This document shows positions 15,659-22,977 of a stretch of 24,239 bases of DNA, one piece after another (within the stretch, counting starts at the first letter, position 1; the number at the start of each line of letters is the position of its first letter). The notes under the pieces were generated by a model. That model had not been told where the DNA came from, ran no database searches, and saw nothing but the letters and a program-made list of their open reading frames with translations. The DNA comes from JAEUMW01 sp039807745 (GTDB lineage: Bacteria > Pseudomonadota > Gammaproteobacteria > Burkholderiales > JAEUMW01): the NCBI GenBank assembly GCA_039807745.1, contig JBDHRV010000041.1:1-24239 (forward strand). The letters run 5' to 3'. The position numbers and the translations under genes were made by a program.

Positions 15659-16594
15659 ATGACACGGGGAACCACGAGTCGGGGTGAATCGCCTCCTACC
15701 GGCGTAGCGCGCACGACGTACCGTGCCGGCCGTGAACGCATCACGGGGCCGTTGATTGCGATCCTGATGTGGACCGGCGCAATGCCGGCCTTCGGTGCGG
15801 ACGGCGCGCGCTCGTCAGAGGCCGCCGCCTTGATCCAGGAGATGACCTGGCAGGTGGCTCGCGTCGTTGCCGAGGGCGACGGATTGCTGGGCGTCGGCTC
15901 GGCAGTGATCGTCGGACCGGGGCTGGCGGTAACGAACTGCCATGTGGTCCGGGGCGCGGACACGATCATGGTGTCCGCGCATGCCGGGTCATTCGAGGCG
16001 ACGGTGCGCGCCGCCGATGCCTATCTGGACGTCTGCGCCTTGTCGGTTCCGGGACTGCCGGCACGTCCACTCGCGCGCAGGGCATCAGCGAGTGTAACGG
16101 TCGGCGAAGCGTGTTTCGCGGTCGGCTTTGCCCAGGGGCGGCTTGGCTTCTCCCGCGGCCGCATCATCGCGCGCTATCCGATGCACGAGGCGCACGTGCT
16201 GCGCACGTCTGCCGGATTCGTCACCGGCGCCTCCGGCGGTGGGTTGTTCGATGCACAGGGCCGTCTGATCGGGCTCCTCACGTTCTACCGGCAGAGTGAC
16301 GCCGGGTCTCTGTATGTGGCCGTGCCGACGCAATGGATCGACGAGGTGATCGGCCGCGCCGCCACAAACGCCGCGCCCGGAAAGGCCGATGCCCAGTCTG
16401 GCGCGCCGTTCTGGGACATCGACCCGCGCCGCGACGATCCGCTACGCCCTCGCTTCATGCAGGCGATGGTGCTTGAATCCGAGGAGCGCTGGCCCGAGCT
16501 CGAACACTTCGCCCGCACGTGGATGGCATCGTCACCGGATGACGAGGGCGCGCGCACGACGCTGGAGATCGCGCGTCGCCGATCCGCGAGGTGA
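15659..16594 (+). CDS. Secreted trypsin-like (S1) serine protease
   Basis: A 311-residue protein with a long polar N-terminus and then a hydrophobic signal or anchor (about 29-47, TGPLIAILMWTGAMPAFG). The trypsin-like fold follows with all catalytic residues visible: His95 in VTNCHVV, Asp124 in YLDVCAL, and Ser192 in GASGGGLF. GFVTGASGGGLFDAQGRLIGLLTF is the usual oxyanion-hole region of DegP-like or related peptidases. There is no PDZ domain; instead about 75 residues after the fold (PFWDIDPRRDDPLRPRFMQA and on) end in a tetratricopeptide-like helix pair (ERWPELEHFARTWMASSPDDEGARTTLEIA). Start is uncertain: no strong ribosome site at 15659. It ends 12 bases from the convergent mxaD stop. Target unknown. 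Confidence 0.85.
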   Translation: MTRGTTSRGESPPTGVARTTYRAGRERITGPLIAILMWTGAMPAFGADGARSSEAAALIQEMTWQVARVVAEGDGLLGVGSAVIVGPGLAVTNCHVVRGADTIMVSAHAGSFEATVRAADAYLDVCALSVPGLPARPLARRASASVTVGEACFAVGFAQGRLGFSRGRIIARYPMHEAHVLRTSAGFVTGASGGGLFDAQGRLIGLLTFYRQSDAGSLYVAVPTQWIDEVIGRAATNAAPGKADAQSGAPFWDIDPRRDDPLRPRFMQAMVLESEERWPELEHFARTWMASSPDDEGARTTLEIARRRSAR

Positions 16595-16606
16595 GCGCGG
16601 CGGGGT

Positions 16607-17158
16607 CTACTTGCCTTCGAGCGAAGACTTCGCGCGCGCGAGCGCGGGTTGTATCAGCTCCTGCAGCGAACGCACTGCTGCGGCGTCGTCCATACCCGCG
16701 GCCGGCTCGTTGCCGGTGTCGGCGCGGTAGGCGCGCGCCTTCCATTCGAGGCGGCTGCCGGAGGCCGTGGGGATGACCTTGAGCCGGACAGAGTACGAGC
16801 TCACCGCAAGCACCTTCGGGTCGACTTCACGCCCCGAGCGGTACGACATGCTCATCTCCGTGGCGGAGATTTCGTCCAGTTGTTCGGTGACCGTTCCACC
16901 GGAATCCAGCGTCAGGCGGCGCGTCGACCCGGTGCTGTTGCCCTTGTCCGCCGTGGACGACTTGACGCGGGGGTTCCAGGCTTCGAAGTGCTCGAAGTCG
17001 CCGACCAGCGTCCAGACCTTCGCGGGCGGCGCGGCGATTTCCACGCTTTCATCTATCTTCTGCGGCGTTGGCCCGTGCGCGTACGCATGCGCGGATGCGA
17101 CGCAGCTCAGTGCGAACAGCCATGCGGCAGGCAGACCAGGTCTTGCGAATCGGTTCAT
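16607..17158 (-). CDS. mxaD: MxaD, periplasmic SRPBCC-fold methanol oxidation protein
   Basis: A 183-residue protein, last gene of the mxa cluster here. The signal peptide MNRFARPGLPAAWLFALSCVASAHA is followed by a START/SRPBCC (polyketide-cyclase-like) domain: KIDESVEIAAPPAKVWTLVG, DFEHFEAWNPRVKSSTAD, GGTVTEQLDEIS and SMSYRSGREVDPKVLAVSSYSVRLKVIP. MxaD proteins are reported to aid electron transfer between methanol dehydrogenase and cytochrome cL in the periplasm. Its ATG overlaps the mxaL stop (ATGA). Identification rests on both the fold pattern and its place in the cluster. Confidence 0.9.
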   Translation of the reverse strand: MNRFARPGLPAAWLFALSCVASAHAYAHGPTPQKIDESVEIAAPPAKVWTLVGDFEHFEAWNPRVKSSTADKGNSTGSTRRLTLDSGGTVTEQLDEISATEMSMSYRSGREVDPKVLAVSSYSVRLKVIPTASGSRLEWKARAYRADTGNEPAAGMDDAAAVRSLQELIQPALARAKSSLEGK

Positions 17159-18204
17159 GTCGATGTCTCCACAGACAAGGGGTGAGAGGACGAGCGCCCC
17201 GGCCGGGTCTCGCGCCGCAGAATGGCGCGCGAGCGTTCCGGAACCAGCGACGCCAGCAATAGGCAGCCCGCGAGCGCGGCGAGATAGGGATGCAGTTCGT
17301 GACGCACCGGCACCGAGCGGGTGGTCGGCAGCGCAGCCAGCGCTTGCAGCACCTCGGTCGCGTTCGCCGGGCTCGCGGCGGCGAGGCCCATGGCGCCAGC
17401 CAGATCGGCGATCACCTCATCCCGGCGCTGCGAGAGGTGCTCGTTGTCCGAGCCCACGGGCCGTTGCCCGGCATTCCTGACATCTTCGCCGCGTGCCATG
17501 CGCTCCATGTCGAGTACCGAAAGCGTCGGCAGCCCCGTGCTCGCAAATTGGGCGACCTCCTCGTGCGTCCAGTAGCCGCTGATGGCACCTTTGTCGTCGA
17601 ACTTGGGGACCGGCTGTGCGGTCGTGCCGCCGATGCCAAGGATCACGCCGTGCGGCGAGTCGTCCTTGCGTTCGTATTTCGGCTCGCGTCCCGGAAAAAG
17701 CGCCGGTGCCTGATGGCCGTCGGTGAAGAACACGAGCGAGGTGCCCGGGTAATGCTTGTCGATTTCGGTCAGCGCCGAAATCGTGCCGAAGTAGAGATGG
17801 CTGTCCGCCGCCCAAGCCATGCGCCAGTCCAGCCCGGCAATCGTGTCCTCGATCGCCGGCCGGTGCGCGCACACCTCAAGAGGGGACAGCAACACCAAAG
17901 TCTTGCGCTCGGTAAACGCGGCAGCTCCCACCTGGCTGCCGCAGGGCAGCCGGCGCACGGTCTCGATGGCGAGCGAGCGGGCGGCATCGAGTCGCGACAC
18001 GTGCTGTTCCGAGCGCATCACGTCGCGCACGTTCATGCTCTGGGTGATGTCGATGGCAAACAGAAAGCTTCCGACGTAACTGGACAGCGTGATGCCGGGA
18101 TGCAGCGCGGCTGCAGCGAAGGCGAGGCAGGCGGCGGCGAGCAGCACCTTCCGCCAGCGGCCGGTCGGTGCGTACTGTGGTTCTGTCGTCGTCGAGCGGG
18201 TCAT
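17155..18204 (-). CDS. mxaL: MxaL, VWA-domain membrane protein of methanol dehydrogenase maturation
   Basis: A 349-residue protein with an N-terminal helix (about 19-34) and a C-terminal helix (about 308-325, PYLAALAGCLLLASLVP) bracketing a von Willebrand A domain. The metal-site motif is FLFAIDITQSMNVRD (Asp52, Thr54, Ser56), so DxTxS rather than the usual DxSxS, and SLVFFTDGHQAP supplies the later Asp. MxaL with MxaA, C, K and S is required for active, calcium-containing methanol dehydrogenase. It starts five bases after the last base of mxaK, and its stop overlaps the mxaD start. It is expected to work with the MoxR-type ATPase encoded upstream, as VWA/MoxR pairs generally do. Confidence 0.9.
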   Translation of the reverse strand: MTRSTTTEPQYAPTGRWRKVLLAAACLAFAAAALHPGITLSSYVGSFLFAIDITQSMNVRDVMRSEQHVSRLDAARSLAIETVRRLPCGSQVGAAAFTERKTLVLLSPLEVCAHRPAIEDTIAGLDWRMAWAADSHLYFGTISALTEIDKHYPGTSLVFFTDGHQAPALFPGREPKYERKDDSPHGVILGIGGTTAQPVPKFDDKGAISGYWTHEEVAQFASTGLPTLSVLDMERMARGEDVRNAGQRPVGSDNEHLSQRRDEVIADLAGAMGLAAASPANATEVLQALAALPTTRSVPVRHELHPYLAALAGCLLLASLVPERSRAILRRETRPGRSSSHPLSVETST

Positions 18205-18208
18205 ACGC

Positions 18209-18784
18209 TCAGTGCATGCCGCGCGGCGTGCCGATCATCTCGGTCCACGCCGACTTGTCTCGCTTTAGCGCCTCCTCGACCTCGGCCTCGCTGCCGGAAC
18301 GCCGCCAGTTGCGCACCTCGTAGTCCGGCACCAGGCGCTGTGCGAGCTCCAGGTTGTAGCGCGCGTTCCATTCGTCCGGGCGCTCGCGCAGCACGTGCCG
18401 GTATCCCGACTTGGCGATTTCCACCAGCGTGATCGCCTTCTCGGGCGAGCCCTCCTCGAGCGCCACGGCGATGGCGCGCCGCAGGTAGATGTTCGACGCA
18501 TTGAAGCGGGCCGCGTGCGCGACCTCCGGCGACGCGATTGCCTCGACTTCGGAATAGGTCGACAGCGCTTCGTCCCACCGGCGGTCACGTTGCAGCGCAT
18601 GCGCCCGTGCGAAGAGGACGAGCACCGGGGCGCCCGGGGGTGCCTTGCCGGCGGCGATGTCGCGGTTGGCGAGCGTCGCGCGCCACGCGTTGAATGCCGC
18701 CAGCGCGGCCAGCGCCAGACAGCCGATCGCGGTCACCGCCGCCAGCGTCGTCAGCGCCGAGGCGAATGTCCCTCGGTTCACCAT
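18209..18784 (-). CDS. mxaK: MxaK, membrane-anchored TPR-like maturation protein
   Basis: A 191-residue protein with one N-terminal helix (about 9-31, ALTTLAAVTAIGCLALAALAAF) and a helical, tetratricopeptide-like remainder: VLVLFARAHALQRDRRWDEALSTYSEVEAIA, AARFNASNIYLRRAIAVALE, and SGYRHVLRERPDEWNARYNLELAQRLVPD. It ends in a charged tail (SEAEVEEALKRDKSAW). This matches MxaK, one of the calcium-insertion or assembly factors of methanol dehydrogenase. Its start overlaps the mxaC stop by seven bases, and four bases separate it from mxaL. Its position between mxaC and mxaL is canonical for the cluster. Confidence 0.88.
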   Translation of the reverse strand: MVNRGTFASALTTLAAVTAIGCLALAALAAFNAWRATLANRDIAAGKAPPGAPVLVLFARAHALQRDRRWDEALSTYSEVEAIASPEVAHAARFNASNIYLRRAIAVALEEGSPEKAITLVEIAKSGYRHVLRERPDEWNARYNLELAQRLVPDYEVRNWRRSGSEAEVEEALKRDKSAWTEMIGTPRGMH

Positions 18785-19752
18785 CGCCGCAGCTCCAGCA
18801 CGCGCGCTGCCAGCAGCGCCAGCGCGCAGGCCGTCGCCAGCCAGTAAGCCAGCGCGTACAGGTCGCGGCGCGGCTGCTGCTCGATGTACCGCAGCGGCAT
18901 GTTCTGCAGCCGCGAGACGTCGTCGATGGCTTTCTCGAGGGAGCGCGGGTTGTCGGCCTCGTACAGCCGGTAGGGCACGCCGAGGTCGCGGAAGAAGAGG
19001 TCGAGGTGATACTCCGGCGCGAGGTCCGGCCCGGCATCGGCCGATGGCGGCTGGGTCGGGCTGCTGCCGCCGGAGGTGCGCAGGAAGATCCAGTAGAGCT
19101 CGGCACGGTATTCCTGGAACAAGCGGCGGATGATCGCCTGCGCGCGCGGATCGACGTACGCGGCGCCGTCCGACACCAGGAGGATGACGCGCGAGCCGGT
19201 GCGCGGCTGGTCGCGGAACTCGTTCAGCGCCATCGTGAGGCCGGCGGCGATGTTGGTGAGTCCAGCGCCGGGCGAGGCCGAGGCGGCGATGGCGGCGCGC
19301 ACCGCGTCGTGGTCGGCGGTCAGTGTGAGCGCGTGCAGCGGCGCCGTGCTGAAGTAGGTCACGCCGAACATGTCGCGCGGTCGACTGGAGATGAACTCCG
19401 TCAGCAGACGCGAGGCAGCGACACCCTTCGCCTCGTCCGCCGCGCCCTCCGATCCGGCGAAGCCGTCCGCCATGCTCGCGCTGCGATCGAGCGCGATCAC
19501 GATGTGGGCGCCGGTGCCCACGCGTTCGATAGGCTGCCCCTCGCCATGCATGCCGGCCAGCCCGAGCAGCGCGGCGACGATTGCCAGGCTCGCCAGCGCG
19601 CGCAGCCCGATATCCAGCATGCGCGCCGACGGATCCCGCGGAAGGGCTCCGATGCTATCCCAGGGCAGCCGCCGCTGACCGTGCCAGAGCCAGGGCAGAA
19701 GTGCCAGGGGCAGCAGAAGCAGCCAGGCCGTGTTGTCGAAATCGAGTGTCAT
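18778..19752 (-). CDS. mxaC: MxaC, VWA-domain membrane protein of methanol dehydrogenase maturation
   Basis: A 324-residue protein resembling BatA/BatB-type VWA proteins. An N-terminal membrane pair (WLLLLPLALLPWLWHGQRRLPWDSIG, then LASLAIVAALLGLAGM) precedes a VWA domain with an intact metal site ALDRSASMADGF (DRSAS at 89-93). TNIAAGLTMALNEF gives the second metal loop and VILLVSDGAAYV the third. A C-terminal helix (YWLATACALALLAARVLELRRW) follows. MxaC is a known factor for calcium-dependent activation of methanol dehydrogenase. Its ATG overlaps the mxaA stop (ATGA). Confidence 0.9.
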   Translation of the reverse strand: MTLDFDNTAWLLLLPLALLPWLWHGQRRLPWDSIGALPRDPSARMLDIGLRALASLAIVAALLGLAGMHGEGQPIERVGTGAHIVIALDRSASMADGFAGSEGAADEAKGVAASRLLTEFISSRPRDMFGVTYFSTAPLHALTLTADHDAVRAAIAASASPGAGLTNIAAGLTMALNEFRDQPRTGSRVILLVSDGAAYVDPRAQAIIRRLFQEYRAELYWIFLRTSGGSSPTQPPSADAGPDLAPEYHLDLFFRDLGVPYRLYEADNPRSLEKAIDDVSRLQNMPLRYIEQQPRRDLYALAYWLATACALALLAARVLELRRW

Positions 19753-20666
19753 GGCCGTCGCAACCGCATCCGCGCCTCCGCGCGCGCGAGGCGACGCGTC
19801 AGCACGACGAGCTCGCGCGACTGGATCGGCGGGCCGGTTTCTCCGAAGAAGCGGGCACGCGACGCGGCAAACATCCGAGTCACGTCCTCGCGCGCGAAGT
19901 CGAGCTCGGGAAAGCGCTCGAAGAACCGTGGCAGATCATCGGCGAACACGGCTTCGCCGGCGACTGCGTGGAATGCGTCGTGAAGTCTGCGCAGGCCGCC
20001 CGCCACACGCTCGTCCTCCGAGGCGCCACGGGTGTCGCGCAGCGCGCGCAGCGCTTTCGAGAATGGCCGGTTCGAGCGGGAGAACGGCCACAGGGCGTTC
20101 AGTCTTAACCACAGCAGGGTTGCCAGCACTCCGGCGAGCGCCCATCCCGCGGCGCGCCGCGCCGGTACCTGGACGTCGTACCGAAACGGTCCGTAGCCGG
20201 GTTGCATGGTTTCGATCCAGTTCTGCCTCCTTTCCCATGCCGTCAGCGGCGAGATCGAAACCGGCTGCTGGGGAACGGTCAGCGTCTCGACGCGGGCGCC
20301 GGAGCGCAACCGGAGCGGAAAGGCCGGAATCATCAGGTCCTCGGTGGCACGCACGCTCTTGAACACCTGCCAGTCGAGGACGATGCGCACGCATGCGGCG
20401 CAGGCGTCGGTGGCCGGCTCGATCGATCGGCGGCGCAACTCGATGACGCGGTCCTCGCGATTGAGGGGCGGCAGACCGTCCTCGTCGATGTTCCAGCCGC
20501 TGGGCAGTTCCACCGTCACGCGCATCGGAACGAGGTCGCCGACGACGTGGCCGAAAGGGCGGGGAACCTCCACGCTGTGCAGCGCGGGCGCCTCGGCCAA
20601 TGCCGGCGACGAGAGGAGGACGCAGGCGACGAGCGCCGCCAGCGGGCGAGCGGTCGATGACGTCAT
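19749..20666 (-). CDS. mxaA: MxaA, methanol dehydrogenase calcium-insertion/maturation protein
   Basis: A 305-residue protein: signal peptide (MTSSTARPLAALVACVLLSSPALA), a periplasmic beta domain with SVEVPRPFGHVVGDLVPMRVTVELPSGW and the Cys pair DACAACV, then a membrane helix at about 172-188. A cytoplasmic helical tail (KALRALRDTRG, RLHDAFHAVAGEAVFADDLPRFFERFPEL) ends the protein. This architecture and position identify MxaA, which is needed for calcium incorporation into the enzyme. The start at 20666 overlaps the mxaS stop (TGATG). The frame is open further upstream but that is antisense to mxaS. Confidence 0.9.
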   Translation of the reverse strand: MTSSTARPLAALVACVLLSSPALAEAPALHSVEVPRPFGHVVGDLVPMRVTVELPSGWNIDEDGLPPLNREDRVIELRRRSIEPATDACAACVRIVLDWQVFKSVRATEDLMIPAFPLRLRSGARVETLTVPQQPVSISPLTAWERRQNWIETMQPGYGPFRYDVQVPARRAAGWALAGVLATLLWLRLNALWPFSRSNRPFSKALRALRDTRGASEDERVAGGLRRLHDAFHAVAGEAVFADDLPRFFERFPELDFAREDVTRMFAASRARFFGETGPPIQSRELVVLTRRLARAEARMRLRRP

Positions 20667-21532
20667 CACCGTGCGCCCGCCAGGAAGTGGCGGGTCAGCA
20701 GCGCGCTGTCGATCCGGTCCTCGAGCACCAGACTCTCGACGCCGCAGCGCCGGCACAGCGACCGGAACGCCGCGATGCGCGACTCGTACCCGCGCTCCAT
20801 CCGCTGTTCGAATCCGGGGCGCAGCCAAACCAGGCGGTCGTGGCCGGTCTCGAGGTCGGCCAGTCGCGCCAGGCCCCAGCGTCGGGGTGGCAGGTGTTCC
20901 GTACCGTCGGTCAGCATGATCGCGTGCACGTCGTGGCGACCCAGGGATGCGAGCACCGCCGTCAGCAACCGCTCGGGCAGATGCATGTCGGAGACGAGGA
21001 GGACGAGGCAGCGCCGCGACGGCAGCCAGGACGCGGCCTGGCGGAGACCTTGCGCGCTGTCGCCCTGCGGCACGTGCAGACTCAGCCTCGACCATGCGCG
21101 CTCGGCGACCGTGCGACCGCGGCTCGGCGGACAGTGCAGTTCGCGACGAACGCGGTCGTCGCAGCCGATGAAACCGAAAGGATCACCCTGGCGCCAGGCG
21201 GACCGTGCGCAGACCGCCACGAGATCGAGCAGCATGACGTAGCGGCGGGAGCGGCCGACGAAATCCATCGAACCGGACAGATCGGCGATCACGATCAGCG
21301 GCACGTTCACTCGGGTGCGAAACTCGCGCACCCAGGTGCGGCCGAAGGGATCGCTCATCGTCTGGCGCAGATCGAGGCGCCGCGTATCGTGCCCCTGATG
21401 CAGCGGCGCGGAGCCGAAGTAGTCGTCACCGGCGCCGAGCCGCCGTGCCCGATGCGAGCCGTCGGTGGCGCCGGCGAAGCGGCCGGCCGGCCGATAGAAG
21501 AACTCCTGCACGGTGGCGTTCAGGGCGCGCAT
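20666..21532 (-). CDS. mxaS: MxaS, DUF58/VWA-like maturation protein
   Basis: A 288-residue cytoplasmic protein of the DUF58 group, the usual partner of MoxR ATPases. Visible marks are the N-terminal GDDYFGSAPLHQGHDTRRLDLRQ, the strand VNVPLIVIADLSGSMDF carrying a full DxSxS metal site (84-88), and CLVLLVSDMHL as the later strand. A Cys-rich segment (AAFRSLCRRCGVESLVLE) lies near the end. MxaS belongs to the set of factors needed for active methanol dehydrogenase. It starts inside the end of mxaR (13-base overlap), and its stop overlaps the mxaA start, so ATPase and partner are made in step. Confidence 0.9.
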   Translation of the reverse strand: MRALNATVQEFFYRPAGRFAGATDGSHRARRLGAGDDYFGSAPLHQGHDTRRLDLRQTMSDPFGRTWVREFRTRVNVPLIVIADLSGSMDFVGRSRRYVMLLDLVAVCARSAWRQGDPFGFIGCDDRVRRELHCPPSRGRTVAERAWSRLSLHVPQGDSAQGLRQAASWLPSRRCLVLLVSDMHLPERLLTAVLASLGRHDVHAIMLTDGTEHLPPRRWGLARLADLETGHDRLVWLRPGFEQRMERGYESRIAAFRSLCRRCGVESLVLEDRIDSALLTRHFLAGAR

Positions 21533-22536
21533 ACGCGCTTGAGGACCTCGCCCACGAACGGGCCCAGCAAAGTCCCGCGCTGCACCTCGTACACCGGGCG
21601 CAGGCAGATGCGATGAGTGATCGTCTCCGGGAACACCGCCCGCACGTCCTCGGGCACGGTCGCCTCGCGGCCCTCGAGCCAGGCGTGCACGCGGGCGGCG
21701 CGGGTGAGCATCGCCACGCCGCGCGGGCTCGCCCCGGCGAGAACGAATTCATCCATGTCGACGTCGGACAGCGTGACGCCGTAGCGGGCCGGATCGCGGG
21801 TCGCCAGCCACAGATCGACACCGTATTCCTCGAGCGCGTCCGAGGCGCGGATCGTCGTCTGGATGGCCCTGGCGACCTCGTCCAGCTTCTCGTGCTCGAT
21901 CATGCCCTCTGCAAGTCCGGCAATCATCGCGTCCACATCGTGGTAGCGCGGCTGGAACATCAGGGCTCGCAGCTTGCTGCGCTGCTCCGGCACCTCGATC
22001 GAGATCTCCATCAGGAAGCGATCGCGGGCGGCAGCCGGCAACTCGAAGGTTTCCTCGCGCTCGACGCGGTTGCGGTCGGCGAACACCTGCAGGAACGGGA
22101 AACGGAACTCCCGGTTGAATGCGTTGATGGTGCGCTCGGCCATCACGCGCAGCAGCAGCGCATGCACCTGCGGTCGAGCGCGGTTGATCTCGTTGAAGAA
22201 GAATATCGACAGGTCTTCGCCGCGTTCGAGCAGTGGCCCGGGCAGCACGCGTGGGCGGCCGTCGTCGCCGAGTTGCGTGTAGTAAACGAGATCCGAGGGC
22301 ATCAGGTCGACGGTGCCCTCGATGCGCTGATATGCCCCGCCGACGGCACGGGCGACGGACTTGAGCAGCGTCGTCTTCCCGACGCCGACATCGCCCTCCA
22401 GCAGGACATGGCCTCGGGCGAAGACGGCGATCGTGATCATGCGCACCGCATCCTGCATTCCCACGAGCACCGAGTTTAGGCTCGACTCGAAAGCCAGGGC
22501 GCGCGAGCGCCAGCAGGCGAGATCAGGTTCGGACAT
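21520..22536 (-). CDS. mxaR: MxaR, MoxR-family AAA+ ATPase
   Basis: A 338-residue AAA+ ATPase starting MSEPDLACWRSRALAFESSL. Walker A is GDVGVGKTTLL (48-58). The Walker B region is IFFFNEINRARPQVHALLLRVMAE (from 111), with Asn115 where most MoxR proteins have Asp. Sensor 1 and the following loop are VFADRNRVEREETFELPAAARDRF. The C-terminal lid includes DEFVLAGASPRGVAMLTRAARVHAW. MoxR ATPases act as chaperones with VWA proteins; here the partners are MxaS, MxaC and MxaL. I chose the ATG at 22536 because the in-frame ATG at 22578 would place the leader next to the terminator hairpin and gives a poor N-terminus. It is the first gene after that terminator. Confidence 0.93.
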   Translation of the reverse strand: MSEPDLACWRSRALAFESSLNSVLVGMQDAVRMITIAVFARGHVLLEGDVGVGKTTLLKSVARAVGGAYQRIEGTVDLMPSDLVYYTQLGDDGRPRVLPGPLLERGEDLSIFFFNEINRARPQVHALLLRVMAERTINAFNREFRFPFLQVFADRNRVEREETFELPAAARDRFLMEISIEVPEQRSKLRALMFQPRYHDVDAMIAGLAEGMIEHEKLDEVARAIQTTIRASDALEEYGVDLWLATRDPARYGVTLSDVDMDEFVLAGASPRGVAMLTRAARVHAWLEGREATVPEDVRAVFPETITHRICLRPVYEVQRGTLLGPFVGEVLKRVCAP

Positions 22537-22576
22537 GCCTGAAGACCGGATTTGTGCAGCACGGCCGCGCGGGGCC

Positions 22577-22604
22577 AAAAAAGGACGCCCCCGCGGGGGC
22601 GTCC
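22577..22604 (-). terminator. Intrinsic terminator between mxaI and mxaR
   Basis: The sequence at 22583-22604 is a perfect inverted repeat: GGACGCCCC and GGGGCGTCC around a CGCG centre. Reading in the direction of the mxa operon it is followed at once by six Ts (22582-22577). It lies about 30 bases past the mxaI stop and about 40 bases before mxaR. Partial readthrough would lower expression of the maturation genes relative to the structural genes. Confidence 0.9.
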
Positions 22605-22635
22605 CAGAATCTGGACGTCGGTCGGGCGCCGTCGC

Positions 22636-22905
22636 CTAGTTCACGTCGAACTTGAAGACGCCGGTCTTCTCGAAATTCTCCAGGCGCTTGGCGTTGCGTG
22701 CCTCCATCGCCTTGACCGCGTTCTCGTTCTTCGCCAGCTCATTGGGATCGTGCTTCGGATCGTACTTGCTGCCCTCGATCTTCGCCGGGTAGCCGGGTTT
22801 CGGTTCCCAGCAGTCCCCGGGAGCCTTGCACTTGGTGCCGTCGTAGGCGTAGGCGGGCAGGCTGGCACCGAACAACGCGACGGCAAGGACTGTGGCGATT
22901 TTCAT
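22636..22905 (-). CDS. mxaI: MxaI, methanol dehydrogenase small (beta) subunit
   Basis: An 89-residue precursor. The signal peptide MKIATVLAVALFGASLPAYA gives a mature subunit of about 69 residues starting YDGTKCKAPGDCWEPKPGYP, with the Cys26/Cys32 pair that forms the conserved disulfide. A long, charged helix follows (DPNELAKNENAVKAMEARNAKRLENF). The sequence and size are those of the small subunit of the PQQ- and calcium-dependent periplasmic methanol dehydrogenase (alpha2beta2 with MxaF). A near-ideal AAGGAGGAG ribosome site precedes the ATG, as expected for an abundant protein. An intrinsic terminator follows 30 bases after the stop. Presence of mxaI argues for a true MxaFI enzyme rather than a XoxF-only locus. 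Confidence 0.96.
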   Translation of the reverse strand: MKIATVLAVALFGASLPAYAYDGTKCKAPGDCWEPKPGYPAKIEGSKYDPKHDPNELAKNENAVKAMEARNAKRLENFEKTGVFKFDVN

Positions 22906-22977
22906 GGTTGACTCCTCCTTGGTGGGAACGGTGGTGGACGTGCATTCTGGTGTTGTCAGCTCGGCGGTTCACTTGAG

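Noticed and set aside
20667..21095. Upstream extension of mxaA to 21095
   Set aside because: That part is out-of-frame sequence over mxaS; the signal peptide begins at 20666 with the usual TGATG overlap.
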